Assembly: GCA_944739405.2 (NCBI GenBank)
Contig: OX123197.2
Span: forward strand, 57,946,047-58,010,046
Source of the DNA: Euclidia mi
Taxonomy: Eukaryota > Arthropoda > Insecta > Lepidoptera > Erebidae
Direction: 5' to 3'
Length of the DNA: 64,000 bases
Below, in pieces: positions 31,409 through 42,898 of the stretch (the stretch's first letter is position 1; each line of letters starts with the position of its first letter). The notes below the pieces were generated by a model that was not told the DNA's origin, ran no database searches, and saw only the letters and a list, made by a program, of their open reading frames with translations. A program made the translations under genes and the position numbers.

Positions 31409-34050
31409 CTACAAAAGAATTATTAACTTTATGTAAACGATGATAAGGGGCATATAATGCCTGTTTCGAGTCTTTATGTTATGTACATCATTTTTTGTAG
31501 AAAATAAACCTATATTTTGCCTAATATACAATATATTAGCAAATAAAAATTGCGAGGCTACTGTAAAAATCCCTATAGACTTAAAGCGTTCCCTAAGAGT
31601 ATCTTTTGCACCTAACACGTATATTGCTCGTACCGCTCGTTTCTGTAGAACGAAGATATTCTGAATATCCGCAGCTTTGCCCCATAACAAAATACCGTAG
31701 GACATGACACTATGAAAATAGCTAAAATAAACTAGACGAGCTGTGTCAACATCAGTAAGTTGTCTAACTTTTTTGACAGCATACGCAGCAGAGCTGAGCT
31801 TACCTGCAAGACATGCTATATGTGCACCCCATTTTAACTTATTATCTAGTGTAATGCCTAGAAACACTGTCGAGTCAACTGTGTCAAGTTCCTCCCTATC
31901 TAGCCTTATATTAGGTCCTAGTTTTCTAATGTTAGGTAAAGCAAATTTAACGCATTTAGTCTTTTTAGAATTAAGCACTAGGTTGTTTGCTGTAAACCAT
32001 TGTGTAACCTGTATAAGTGCATTATATACATCATCAAATTGATTCCTATTTACTTTAAAAATAAGTGACGTATCATTTGCAAAAAGTACGACATCACAGA
32101 TGTTTTTTAAATAAAAAGGTAATTCATTAATATATACAATTAATATAAATGGACCTAAAATAGAGCCTTGTGCAACGCCTAACTGTATAGTTAATTTAGA
32201 GGATGTAGTCCCATTTACATCAACGCACTGAAATCTTTGCCGCAGGTACGACTCGACAACACAAAGTGCGGTTTCCTCTACGCCGTAGTGGCGGAGCTTA
32301 CGCAATAGTGTGTCATGGTGAACGCAATCAAATGCTTTTGAGAGGTCACAGAATACTCCAATAGCATTTTTAGATGACTCCCAAGCATTATAAACGGGTT
32401 TTATGAGAGCAATACCCGCATCAGTAGTGGATCTACCTTTAGTAAATCCGTATTGATCTTTATGAAGCAGACTATTTCAATTAAAGTGTCTTAGTAGCTG
32501 CTTTAATAAAATCTTTTCAAATATTTTACTAAATGCCGGCAAGATAGAGATAAGCCTGAAGTTATTTACGTCATTTTTACTGCCAGATTTGAATAAAGGT
32601 ATGATTTTACTTAATTTCATCAAATCAGGAAATACGCCTAAGTCAAAACATTGGTTAAAAATTATAGAGAGGTAAGGCGCAACAGTCTCAACTATAGTAC
32701 CTAAAATTTTAATTGAAATACCCCAGAAGTCGCCGGTATTTTTAATATTAATTGAATTATATGCGATCAATATATCTCGCGGGGTAACGTGCTCGAATCT
32801 AAACGCGCTCTTGCATTCAGGTACACTGCTAAGCAAAAAAATTCCAGCGTCTAAAGATGATAATTGTAAAGAGCTAGTTGTTGTTAAAGGTATGCTCGCA
32901 AAGAAACTATTGAACATATGCGCTACTTGAGTTTGATTGGTGACTAGTAAATTGTTTTCTTTTAGTTCAAATTGCTTTTCCCGTTCTCCAAGTTTCTTTA
33001 ATTACATTTGTTGAATGCTTAATTTTGCTACTAATAAATTTTGATTTTGCCATAACACAAACTTGTTTAAAAATTTTTGAGTAGTTTTTTACATAATTTA
33101 GAAAAGGTGTATCAAATCTATGTTGTTTCATACCATATAATTCAAACAATTTGGCTCTACTTCTGCATATACCTATAGTGGCCCACTGGTGAAAAGATCC
33201 GGTAGTACCCTTTAATGTGACAGTTTTACTCTTGAAAGTATCTTGAAACTCATTATTTACTATTCCAAAAAGTGAATTATAAATTGTATTTGGATTTTCT
33301 GAGTTCAATATTGAGGGATTGAGTTTAGCGATAGTATTGTTTCTAAAACGTATAAGACGATTAGTAGTTTGAGGCCTACATTCTACTGTATGTGATTTAT
33401 CATATGTTGAACATGAAAAACTAGCTATCTGTCCACGGTGATCAGAAGGAAGAGAACTAATAACTACTGGGTTTTTAGCAACACAAGAACTAAATATGTT
33501 ATCCAAACAAGTAGAAGATGTTTCAGAGACTCTAGCAGCTTCACAGAATAAATTACTTAAATTAAATGACTTAAAAAGATTCAGAATTCTAGTACACTGT
33601 GAAGAATTTTCTAAAATATTAATATTAAAATCACCACATTCTATAATATTATAACTACCTATAATTCTATTAAGAGCATCTTCCATAACAGTCTCAAATA
33701 GATTATAATCACCAGAAGGGGGTCGATATACACTAATTATAATATATAAGTCTAGTTCCACACAGGACCACTCAATAGTGCGCTCAATAGATAAGTTTAC
33801 AATATCCTTACGTTCTTTGCATTTTAATAAATTTCAAGTCATAATGAGAGAATCGCCTCTAATAGCCTGATTTCTTATATACGAACTCTGCACTGTGTAA
33901 TATTCATTTATAACAATAACCTCATGGGTGCTTAACCAATGTTCAGTTAAGCACAAAACCTTAACGTCATATTTTTCTAGAAGTAAACTTAACTCTAACT
34001 CTTTGCCAGATAGGCCCTGCTGTTGTTTGATGCATGTTTTGATGTACTAT
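31409..34050 (-). pseudogene. LINE ORF2: endonuclease-reverse transcriptase (broken)
   Basis: ORF2 of a CR1/Jockey-superfamily LINE. The APE-type endonuclease starts about 34046 (LEKYDVKVLCLTEHWL), continues after a stop at 33834-33836 with VYRPPSGDYNLFE, IIECGDFNINILE and SSLPSDHRGQIASFS, and ends in a frameshift near 32967. The RT follows (32917 on): IPLFKSGSKNDVNNFRLISI, a TGA at 32477-32479, then QYGFTKGRSTTDAG, VFCDLSKAFDCVHHDTLL, GVAQGSILGPFILIVYINE. The catalytic box reads FANDTSLI, so the first Asp of the usual F/YADD pair is Asn, which should abolish activity. The protein stops at 31409 before the usual C-terminal end of the family, replaced by a hairpin. Downstream of ORF1 in the same orientation. 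Confidence 0.88.
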
Positions 34051-34052
34051 AT

Positions 34053-35645
34053 TCAAATACTGCAGCCTAACTGTTGTCCTATCTTGGAGTTTAAATCACA
34101 AGATGTGTCAATAAAAACGTTGTTAGTACATGTACTAACCCTATCAAATAAATTGTCAACACAAGGCTCACTGCCTTGCTGTAAATTGTATGCTGATAAC
34201 TTAGCAATTTGTCGCTTAATATAAAATGGCAGATACATTGTATCTTTAGTTAAAATAAATTTACTAATAAATTTATTAGCGTCAAAAAACAATATTGCGT
34301 CACTATGACGACAAGTTAAGTTATACAATAACATGTTTAATGAGTGTATGTGCATATTTTGTGTGTGTGTTAAGTTGTTTGAGTAAGGTAAAGCACCTAA
34401 AATAAATTTACAACTAAATTTAGAATTAAGTTCTATCAACAATTCAACACATTCTATGATATCCTGTCTCTTTACAGTTAAACTGTTACCAAACAATAAT
34501 ATTGCAGTACTACTCTCATCTAAGGGGTGTAACTTAATCTGATTAACTAAACTACAGTAACTATCCCCTGGCCTACAATAATTTATACCACACTGATTTG
34601 TATATTCACTGAGAAGACTACCAAAATTGTGACCTAGCCTATCAGAAAAAATAAAAGTTTTATTAATAGATGTTGGAAGCCTAGATTAATTTAAATTTGA
34701 TTGTAATGAGTGTGAGTTTTGTGGATTGTTAGAAAAATTCTCAGGTAGTACGGTACTCAATAACTCTGCTGGTATAAGAGTATGAGTACAAGAGCACGAG
34801 AGCTTATTTGTCAGAGACTCATACATTTCTGCATTACACCTCAACAAGTCTACGAGTTCACCTGCCTCCACTATACGCTTGCTCAGTTCTTGTTGAGAAG
34901 CTTGGTATTTGTTGAAGATCTCATTTAAGGTTCTTTCCCTAAGTAATATCTCTTCCCTTAAGCGATGAGTGTCCATATCATACACTGATCTGCTATGTTC
35001 CAAATTTCTAGAGTACTCAGAAAGTTGATTAACTAAGTTTATGCGCTCCTTTCTAAGATTTAAATTAACTCTATGCACATTATATTTCCTAATAGATTTA
35101 TGACATTTTTTTATTAATTTAGTAATTTTAATGTAACGTTTAAGTTTATTATGACTAGAAAAGCTGGGTCTCATAATAATGGTATCCTCCCTGGTCAGGT
35201 CTATAGCCACAACTGGCTCCCTAATGCACACATGATCAGGTTTACTACTAACCGACTCCTGATATAGGCTACAGGTATTCGCAATCTTTTGACTGTGTTT
35301 ATTTATTTCTACGTTGGAGATGGTTTTATGAGCTTCACTTAATTCACGTTCCAGTTCAGCAACACGTCTCAGAGCTTCTTCATGAGAGTCCATGCACTGT
35401 TGGAAGTTGGTCACCGTCAATCAAAGTTGTTCATGTTGCTCAAGTATTTCAAGATGGTGTGTGTGCATTTCAGCCAGCTGTGCCTTGAATTTAGTGTTCT
35501 TTTCTACTATTTTCTTTACTTCTTCTTCGCTGTCCTCTCTTTCCTGTAGCAGCTGGTTACACATGATTTAAGAGGATTCCAATTCCTTGAGTGTGGTCTG
35601 TAATTTGTCCTCCAGAACTGCCATTCTGCGGGTCATCATTTGAAC
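34053..35645 (-). pseudogene. LINE ORF1: coiled-coil and esterase-like protein (broken)
   Basis: ORF1 of the same LINE, upstream of ORF2. One frame runs from about 35645 to the stop at 34053, broken only by in-frame stops at 35568-35570, 35421-35423 and 34686-34688. The first part is a long coiled coil (RRMAVLEDKLQTTLKELE, EEVKKIVEKNTKFKAQLAEM, RRVAELERELSEAHKTIS). After a basic middle part comes a domain that looks like the SGNH/GDSL esterase found in ORF1 of CR1-type LINEs: FIFSDRLGHNFGSLLSEY, NYCRPGDSYCSLVNQI, and TAILLFGNSLTVKR. The usual Ser of the first block is present as S in FSDR. ORF1 proteins bind the LINE RNA; the role of the esterase-like domain is not settled. Identification of the domain is by pattern only. 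Confidence 0.65.
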
Positions 35646-35665
35646 AGACCTACCCCGTAAGCACC

Positions 35666-36410
35666 TGAAATATAAGGAAGAGTGAGTAAAGTCAGCAGAG
35701 AGAAACTAAGTAATGGGTGGATAGAAAGTTGAGAAGGAAATAATGTAGGTAGATTATAAAAAAAATAACAGAAAAGTAAATTAAATAAATTTGGGAACAG
35801 CTTATTTTAAATCTAACTATTGGGGAATATGAAAATAATGAATAGGTACAAAAATTTTATGTTTGATACTATATTCATAAAATAATAAAATTGGAATGTA
35901 GGTACTTCTATAAATTGACCTTTGTAACACTATTGTACTCCTTAAATTAATATACTTATTTTATAATAAATAATTATGTTTTGTGTGTCATGTAGTATAT
36001 GGTGTCTGAGGCAAATGTTTTTCGTCATCAATTTTGCTTCCACAAATTGTCAAGCAAAAGGAGACATAAACGGTGCCGCTGTGTATTGTAAATGACGTCG
36101 CTCACGTGCAGTGAGCAGTGTTTTTGAATGTAAAGTGTATTTTAGTTAGTATTATATGAATAAAACCATACAGGGATAAGTAAATAATTATGAAAACAAT
36201 ACCCCCCGGGTTTCCAGTTGATTTTGAATCTTGTTTATAATGTATTGGTTGTCCGTTACTTTGACAGTTGGTCCGCCACAAGTTTCCGGTGAGGTTTTGT
36301 CACTAGTCCTTTGATATTATGTTACACAAACAATTATTGCTAAGGTTTATGGGTATACACTTTACTTTAGACATATTATTAATTAGGAAGACAAAATAAA
36401 ACTCCAAAAT
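35666..36410. other. AT-rich DNA, no feature seen
   Basis: No gene or assignable repeat between the LINE and the RTE-derived tail. Confidence 0.55.
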
Positions 36411-36520
36411 ACAAACCCTATACCAACACGTTTGGCCAGCGTGGTGTAGTAGGCCAATTCCTCCTTTCAAAGGAGAGGCCTAGTCCAGCAGTGGACTGTT
36501 AAAGGCTGATGATGATGATG
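36411..36520 (+). mobile_element. RTE-derived retroposon, 3' part
   Basis: It contains 'aaaccctataccaacacg', 'tttggccagcgtggtgtag', 'ctcctttcaaaggagaggcc', 'cagcagtggactgtt' and (GATGAT)n. It matches the 3' half of the inverse copy at 2428-2682 and is 5'-truncated. Confidence 0.8.
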
Positions 36521-39500
36521 TATCGATAATAAATAATACCAATGAAAAATATGAACCGGATTTAGGGTGAGTTTCACCGTTCTTTAAAGTATATGTTAAA
36601 TTAATGTATCAGATAACACATACAAGGCCAGTTCCAATTTTTATTTATCTGGAAGATAAGGCCTTTCCATAGGTAGTGAAACTGGACTTTAGAATTTTTG
36701 GTTTTAATTTCTTAATAATAATTTATTATTTAAGCTTTTTGGTAATCAACATTAGTTTCAAATTTTGTCTGAAAATGTAGCACGTAACTTTGTTTTGAGT
36801 ACACGATATTTCATCTCTGTTACAAGCGTCTTATTTGCAGATGCATGTTGTAGGATGTGGTCAGCTGACGTAAGCTATAGAACTCACGTGCTTTTCTGCA
36901 TGGCGTCTAACGAACAGAAGATTCATTTATGGATATAGAGTCCTAGTCTAAAAGCTAAATTTCTATTGCCCAGCTGTTTTAATGACAAATTACACACTTT
37001 TGTCTTGAATAAATTATTAATATTATTAAGATAAGCTAGTGTTAATAAACTTTGTTGTATTGTGCATTCAGCACGTTATCGCCAAATAAAACTTTAAAAT
37101 TATTCTAGAAATGATAAATACATGAATACAACTTACTGATCCGTTTTTGTACCAGTGAGCCAATACGTAACAAGTACTGTGGTATTGGATTTTAATTTTA
37201 GATAATTGGGATAATTTCCCCACAGTAACATACATCAATGACAACAACGCACGCCAAGCGTGTTTCGCCTTCCGTTATTTAGCCAGTGGTATTTTTATTA
37301 AAGACGAGAAATACATTGTAAACAATGCATTATTTTTGTCATAACTTTTATTGAACCTGGTTAGAGCTGCAAACCTATTTCCGGTAACTTGGTTTCAACT
37401 GTCATATCAGACCTTATCAAAGGTCCCCAAGACATTGAGCAAAACAGCTTATGCTTTATCAAGAGGCATACACTATAAGATCTCCCATAAAGTTTCTTTA
37501 TCTGGCCAGGAGTAAGTCACATTTATGATTATAAATAAATAGAGTGTGTTCACAGCTTATCGTCTATTTTACTCAACCTCTGGCAGGGATTACCATTAAG
37601 GATTTAAATAAAAGCTTAATAAGCCATAAAGAATAATTATTGTATATACAAAATAATCCTACAAATGTTTTATCTCTGTGGACGGCTAGTAAGGGACTGG
37701 GACCAAACGTATCAACAATGAGTTTTATCAAGTCTAGACTTTAAGGACTTAGGGCTATAAAGAGTTTATTGGAGTTACAAGTTATCAGTAAACATGAGTA
37801 ATGGGTTAGGTTTCGATAACACTCGTAAATCAGTATGAACTTATGAAGTTTTATCTCGTGGTAGATACTGGTCAAAGTCAAAAACATTAATTTACTTCGG
37901 CCACAATATGGTGTTTAAGGTCGCCAGATAAATGAAGGTACTCATATAGTAAAGTACAAGTCAATTTGATTACTAAACATATGTATGCTCATCTTCACCG
38001 GTGCCGTAAATTATACATCTAAACCTTTCTCAGGAATCATCCTATCTATTGGTGTAAACTGAATAAGAATACATTTGATAGTTTTTGAGTATCGCGTCCA
38101 TACTGACCTATAGGACGCGTCTTGGAGTTCATTTTATAACGATGTCTAGATACCCCATAGTCTGACTCTCAGTTCTTTTTGCTTATAAATTCACTAAGTA
38201 TGTATAATAATTTATTAAATGAGGCACCGTCAACAGTGTATAAATTAGTGTTTGCATCTATGACCTCATTTTTGCTTATACTAATACCACATTGTGAAAT
38301 AATCGATCGAGTACTTGCAAGACGTACTGAGATGATCCTTCAGCTTACAGTACGTACCCAATTAGATAGAGCATTGTGTCTGACAAGTCGATTGAAGTTT
38401 GCCCCAAGGAGTGCATAATTTAGATGGTTCGCAGAAGCTGGTTGAAGTTTGTCTGCTTATTGAGGCGTGTAGAACAAGTGAAGTTTACTTGTTTGCTGTC
38501 GACGTCGTGTTAAGAGTTTTGTGAGGTTCTTAATCTTTGTGAAATGTTTATGCCTTTTTACTAATCACCTATCCAATATTTATACAATTAATATAATTGT
38601 ATATAAGACTTTTCCGTTTTTGACTGACTAACAGAAATCGTACAGCTGAAACTGCCAAGCGCAAGTAGATAAAATTTAGCATTTATGTTCCTTGGGGAGT
38701 GTAGGGGAGTACCATGAGAGGTTTTTAAGAAATCCCTCTTCTATAGGGGTAGAATAGGGTGTTTCATGCCAGCAAAGCAGCGAAGCACTGATGCTCTAGT
38801 GGTTTCACGGTCGCTCAGCATTATAGAAAGAACTGTGGAACACTGTTGTATGATTCACTAATTATTCTGATTCAGAGTGGTGTGAGTTTGTTGTTAAAAG
38901 CAAGTGCCTCGTGATATGGGATTTGCTACTAGTGTAAGAGTTGTCTTAAAAAGTATTATTTATGTAACAGTAGCAGTCTACACCAAGCAATGTTGAACAG
39001 TGTAAATGATATTACACTAAAACGCTACTAATGAATAATATTCTTCGACTTCGTCTACCCATATTAAAACACGTCATACAAAAGAATAACACATAATTCT
39101 TTTGACCAACGTTTAATCTACAACACACTTGGTGGGTGTCATTTATCTTTTTTTCATACGTCTAGATTTTAGGTGGCTGTACATAATATTTTTCGTTCCA
39201 TTTTTGTTTTCTTATATTACCTACGTGGGGTAGGTTTAATACCTGGACAAAACATACAGATATCTTTGTTGAGAAAATGGGTCGGAGATTTTTGTTAATA
39301 GATGCTGAACTGAACGGAATTTTAGACGAAATAAATATATTTTGTACAGAGTTTTTTCGTCTTAATCTCTTAGGATAATGTTTATTGTAGTCGCTTTATC
39401 CAGTTCGTGGCAGCATTCCGCTCGTTACAGATAATATTTATTAATACTATTATTAAATATTTGTAGGCTTTCTTCAAAATTTCTTTTTATTTTCAGTACC

Positions 39501-39969
39501 AAAATCTTTTTTCTTACTTTACTTTTACTTTACTTACTTTTTATTGTTGCTACGAAGATGTTGGCTTTGAAAAGACAAGTAATGAAGCAATGTTTCTACT
39601 TTTCATTTTCTTTAATACTGATTATTTGAATGGTGATTTCAATGAAGTAAAAGTATTTTAAATTATTGGGGTAATGAATTCAAAGATCACAAAGACTGGC
39701 AACGGCTACTTAAATAATACAAAGGAGACCGACCACAATGTATGGGACTTTGGCCGGGGCGTGAACAATTTAATATTGGAATTACAATATTAATTTACAA
39801 TAGCCTAAACTAAGAAAAAAACATTATTCTTTGAAGTTTAGTACCAAGTCAGTTGAATAATAAAATAAAACATATTGTTAAAAATAAATATTTATTTTCA
39901 TTATTCACTCAGTTGGCATAATTTTTTCACACACTTCATACTCCTTATTTCTTATCGGATAATAGCTAT
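36521..39969. other. AT-rich DNA with repeat scraps
   Basis: No gene is supported. At 37865-37925 a (GTCAAA)-tailed LINE 3' end on the minus strand is visible. At about 38600-38820 there is Helitron-like sequence (cagctgaaactgccaagcg, gagaggtttttaagaaatcc) without clear ends. The 79-codon frame at 38179-38418 has no recognisable content. Confidence 0.45.
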
Positions 39970-41165
39970 TGTGACGTATGTCCGGTACTACCGCGTTTGC
40001 GTCACAGTACCGTCCATACGCTCGACCAATCCGAGAAGGCCATCGTCCGCGCTCGCGAAGCCTGACCAAATATGGTCATGAACGGACTCCAACGCTGATG
40101 GAGGGCCCGGTATATAAAGGGGCTGACAGAGAGGCCGGCACCGCTACTTTAACGTCGCTTCTAATACCTACCTACTATAACTAAGCGTACCTACTGACCC
40201 TACGTCATATCGACGTGTATCCTGGTCCCAGCTACGGGTAAGCTACTACATTTACTGCGTTAGCGTACTGCCTATCTCTCTACCTGCTATCTGAGGCCGG
40301 CTGACGCCGACTGCCTGACTCTATTGGTTGTGGCTCTCGTAATGCTGCTTTCCTTCAGGTTCCAGGTCCACCTTAAGGCTCCGGGCTACTCTACCTAGAC
40401 CGCTACACTACCCTGCACCGTCATCGACGTCACCTCCGCCGAAGAGTCTGGCCTGCCCTGCTCATCGCACTCAGACCGCCGGCGCCTACCAGCTGAACCA
40501 ACGGCCTGCAAGGATCTGCCCGCTACGCGCAGCCCTTCGAGCAACCTGCCCTGCACACTACCGGAGGGAACAGCGTGGGAGACTGCAGCCCTTAGTGTTC
40601 AGGCCAGTGTCGTGTTGTTGGTCGGTCATACTCGTGCAAGGGAAGTGAGACAATACTCGGCAATAAACGCATCTAGAACCTATCTATCTATCTATATCGT
40701 CACGTCTGTCTCCCATTGGGGTAGGCAGAGACTATAGAATGCCACATGCTTCGGTTCAAACATACTTCTTTCGCTTCCTCGACATTCATTAACCTCATCA
40801 TGCATGCGCGTCGGTTATGGGTACTTCTAATTTGGCCCTTTTTCAGTACGTCACCTATTTGGTCGGCGTACGTCCGCCTAGGGCGTCCCCTACCGACATT
40901 TCCATTCATTCTCGCACGATACACTCCTTTCGTATTCCTTCTTTCATCCATCCGTTCCAAATGTCCAAACCAACGCAATATTCCTTTTTCAACCTTTGTC
41001 ACTACATCTTCTTTTAGACCACACTTCTCTCGTATCACACTGTTTTTCACTTTATCAATCAGCCTTACTCCGCACATACTCCTTAAAGCTCTCATCTCCA
41101 CAGCATTGATTCTACTTTCATGCTTCTAGAACCTCTACTGCGTTTTAGTACCAGAACCCGTTACA
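39970..41165 (+). mobile_element. Gypsy 5' LTR, interrupted by a LINE
   Basis: The LTR begins TGTGACGTATGTCC and ends ...CCCGTTACA at 41165. It has a promoter (GGTATATAAAGG at about 40109-40121) and poly(A) signal (AATAAA at about 40663). A LINE insertion at 40682-41124 with its TSD splits the 3' part; without it the LTR is about 743 bp. The element lacks a 3' LTR in this window. Confidence 0.8.
40672..41134 (-). mobile_element. 5'-truncated RTE-like LINE in the LTR
   Basis: Flanked by a 10-bp direct repeat TCTAGAACCT (40672-40681, 41125-41134). On the minus strand it encodes the LINE C-terminus (MRALRSMCGVRLIDKVKN, LRWFGHLERMDERRNTKG, VGRGRPRRTYADQIGDV, ending AYPNGRQT), the same family as the copy at 60087-63235. 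The tail is a (GATA)-type repeat (tatctatctatctat on the plus strand). Confidence 0.92.
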
Positions 41166-41166
41166 G

Positions 41167-41184
41167 TGGCGCCTACGTGGGTTA
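41167..41184 (+). other. Primer binding site of the Gypsy element
   Basis: TGGCGCCTACGTGGGTTA starts one base after the LTR end. A PBS must begin with TGG to pair with a tRNA 3' CCA. I cannot name the tRNA. Confidence 0.65.
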
Positions 41185-41474
41185 CTGTCTCGCTTTCCGT
41201 GCTCGAGTTCTCTTCTAGCAGGTCTCCATCATTGTAAGCGAGGAAGTGCGGCTACAGCGAACCGGGACGTATTGTTGTACTAATCGTCTACCTTTTAGTG
41301 TAACTACCTACTACGTACTAGTTCGCAAATTTGAATCTTAACGTTTTTATAATTAGTCCTAACGGTCGAACTTTTACGCCTAATCGTAAAGTAGGCCATT
41401 TGTAAGGGCGAAACGCTTGCGCACTAAGTTTAGTGTGTAGTATATACTTACGCAGTTTATTTATTACATACACA

Positions 41475-42797
41475 ATGGGCTCACATCCCATAAAATACTT
41501 TCTACTAAATAAAAATGAACTAGCATACGAGGTCGCGATTAGAGGTGAGGAGCCGGCTACTTGTGTCCTAGGTCTGCGGAAGCAGCTCCCTAAATTACTG
41601 GAAGCCATTCCAGATGATGATATTTTGGAGTCCGGCCTAGCCATCACGGTGGACTTCGAGGGCGCTAGCGAGGCCGTCTCTGAGCTGGCCAAGCGAGTGG
41701 ATTCGTTATCCATTTCTTACGACGCGAACCTAGCTAGGAGGTCTACCACACTGCACAACCACTTATTCCACAGACTCCGTAGGATGGAACGTCCTACGGC
41801 GTATTCAAAACGTATTACCGAATTGTGCAGCCGGTTTGACAAGCTCTCGGCGGAGTTGTCCGCCATTGAGCAATCAGGTGTTCGCTCAGCTGATGCTGTG
41901 GCAGAGGTCCAACCTGCGCCGCCTACCTCGACGCAGGCAGGGTTAGCCCCAGTATTGCATTGCCAGCATTTGAGAGTTAGCGAACTGTCTAAGCTAAAAT
42001 ACGACGGTACGGGATGCGTCCAAGCGTTCCTACAACGCGTAACCGAATTCCAAACCGCGCGTAATCTACCTTCCACTAAAATTTTATCGTATGCCTCCAA
42101 AATATTCACCGGTAACGCACTTCACTGGTACCGCGGCCTAAAAGAATATTTCACTACATGGGAAGAAATCACCACTAAATTAATAGACGATTTCACACCG
42201 TACAATTATGACTACCGGTTTTTAAATGAAATCCGCAGACGTAATCAAGGTGCTACCGAAACTATAATTATTTATCTCGCGATAATGAATCAGCTGTTCG
42301 CTAGGCTGTCACCGTCAAACCGATTGTCTGAACGCGAAAAGTTAGACATTCTATTGCATAACATACGTCCATCCATATCAATAGACAGTATAGCAACACT
42401 GCAGACGTTATGTATAAACTACGAACGGATGAAATGTTTGAACTCTCAATTCCGCGAACCGTATTATAGTAACAACACGTTGGTACCAGACCTAGCTTAC
42501 AGTCACAAACCTAATAACCGAGCGCGTAATAATTCCTACAATAATTATCCCGTTGCCACTATAGAGGGTACGCCCGGAAAACCCGAATACACTGAGAACA
42601 ACGAACCTAGCAATCCTAAGTCTAAACCTAGCTCTGTCGCTCTAGTCACGTCCAAGTACTGTACGCGCTGCCACATCAATGATCACAGTTTGAATGAATG
42701 CAAACGCGATCGGTTCGCAATTTGCTTCAAGTGTGGCCGTAGGGATGTGACATTCCCTAACTGCCCGAACTGTAAATCAACGAAACCAAAAGACTAG
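41475..42797 (+). CDS. gag: Gypsy gag polyprotein
   Basis: An intact frame of 440 codons from the ATG at 41475; the frame is open further upstream but no better start exists. It lies about 290 bp behind the PBS, as expected. The N-terminal part is a gag-specific region with a helical stretch (ELAKRVDSLSISYD). The middle is the retrotransposon gag (capsid) domain, with KYDGTGCVQAFLQRVTEF, GNALHWYRGLKEYFTTWEE and REKLDILLHNIRP. Two zinc-knuckle-like motifs end the protein: CTRCHINDHSLNEC and CFKCGRRDVTFPNC, for RNA packaging. Gag forms the intracellular particle in which the RNA is copied. No env-like frame exists in this element, so nothing suggests an infectious retrovirus. Confidence 0.88.
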   Translation: MGSHPIKYFLLNKNELAYEVAIRGEEPATCVLGLRKQLPKLLEAIPDDDILESGLAITVDFEGASEAVSELAKRVDSLSISYDANLARRSTTLHNHLFHRLRRMERPTAYSKRITELCSRFDKLSAELSAIEQSGVRSADAVAEVQPAPPTSTQAGLAPVLHCQHLRVSELSKLKYDGTGCVQAFLQRVTEFQTARNLPSTKILSYASKIFTGNALHWYRGLKEYFTTWEEITTKLIDDFTPYNYDYRFLNEIRRRNQGATETIIIYLAIMNQLFARLSPSNRLSEREKLDILLHNIRPSISIDSIATLQTLCINYERMKCLNSQFREPYYSNNTLVPDLAYSHKPNNRARNNSYNNYPVATIEGTPGKPEYTENNEPSNPKSKPSSVALVTSKYCTRCHINDHSLNECKRDRFAICFKCGRRDVTFPNCPNCKSTKPKD

Positions 42798-42898
42798 TTG
42801 GTCAGGGTCGGGGCATGTCAACATCTTAATTAGGTTCTACAACCTATTCAACCAATTTTGACAAAGATGATTGGAGAAATTGGCTAAACACTCTAAAA

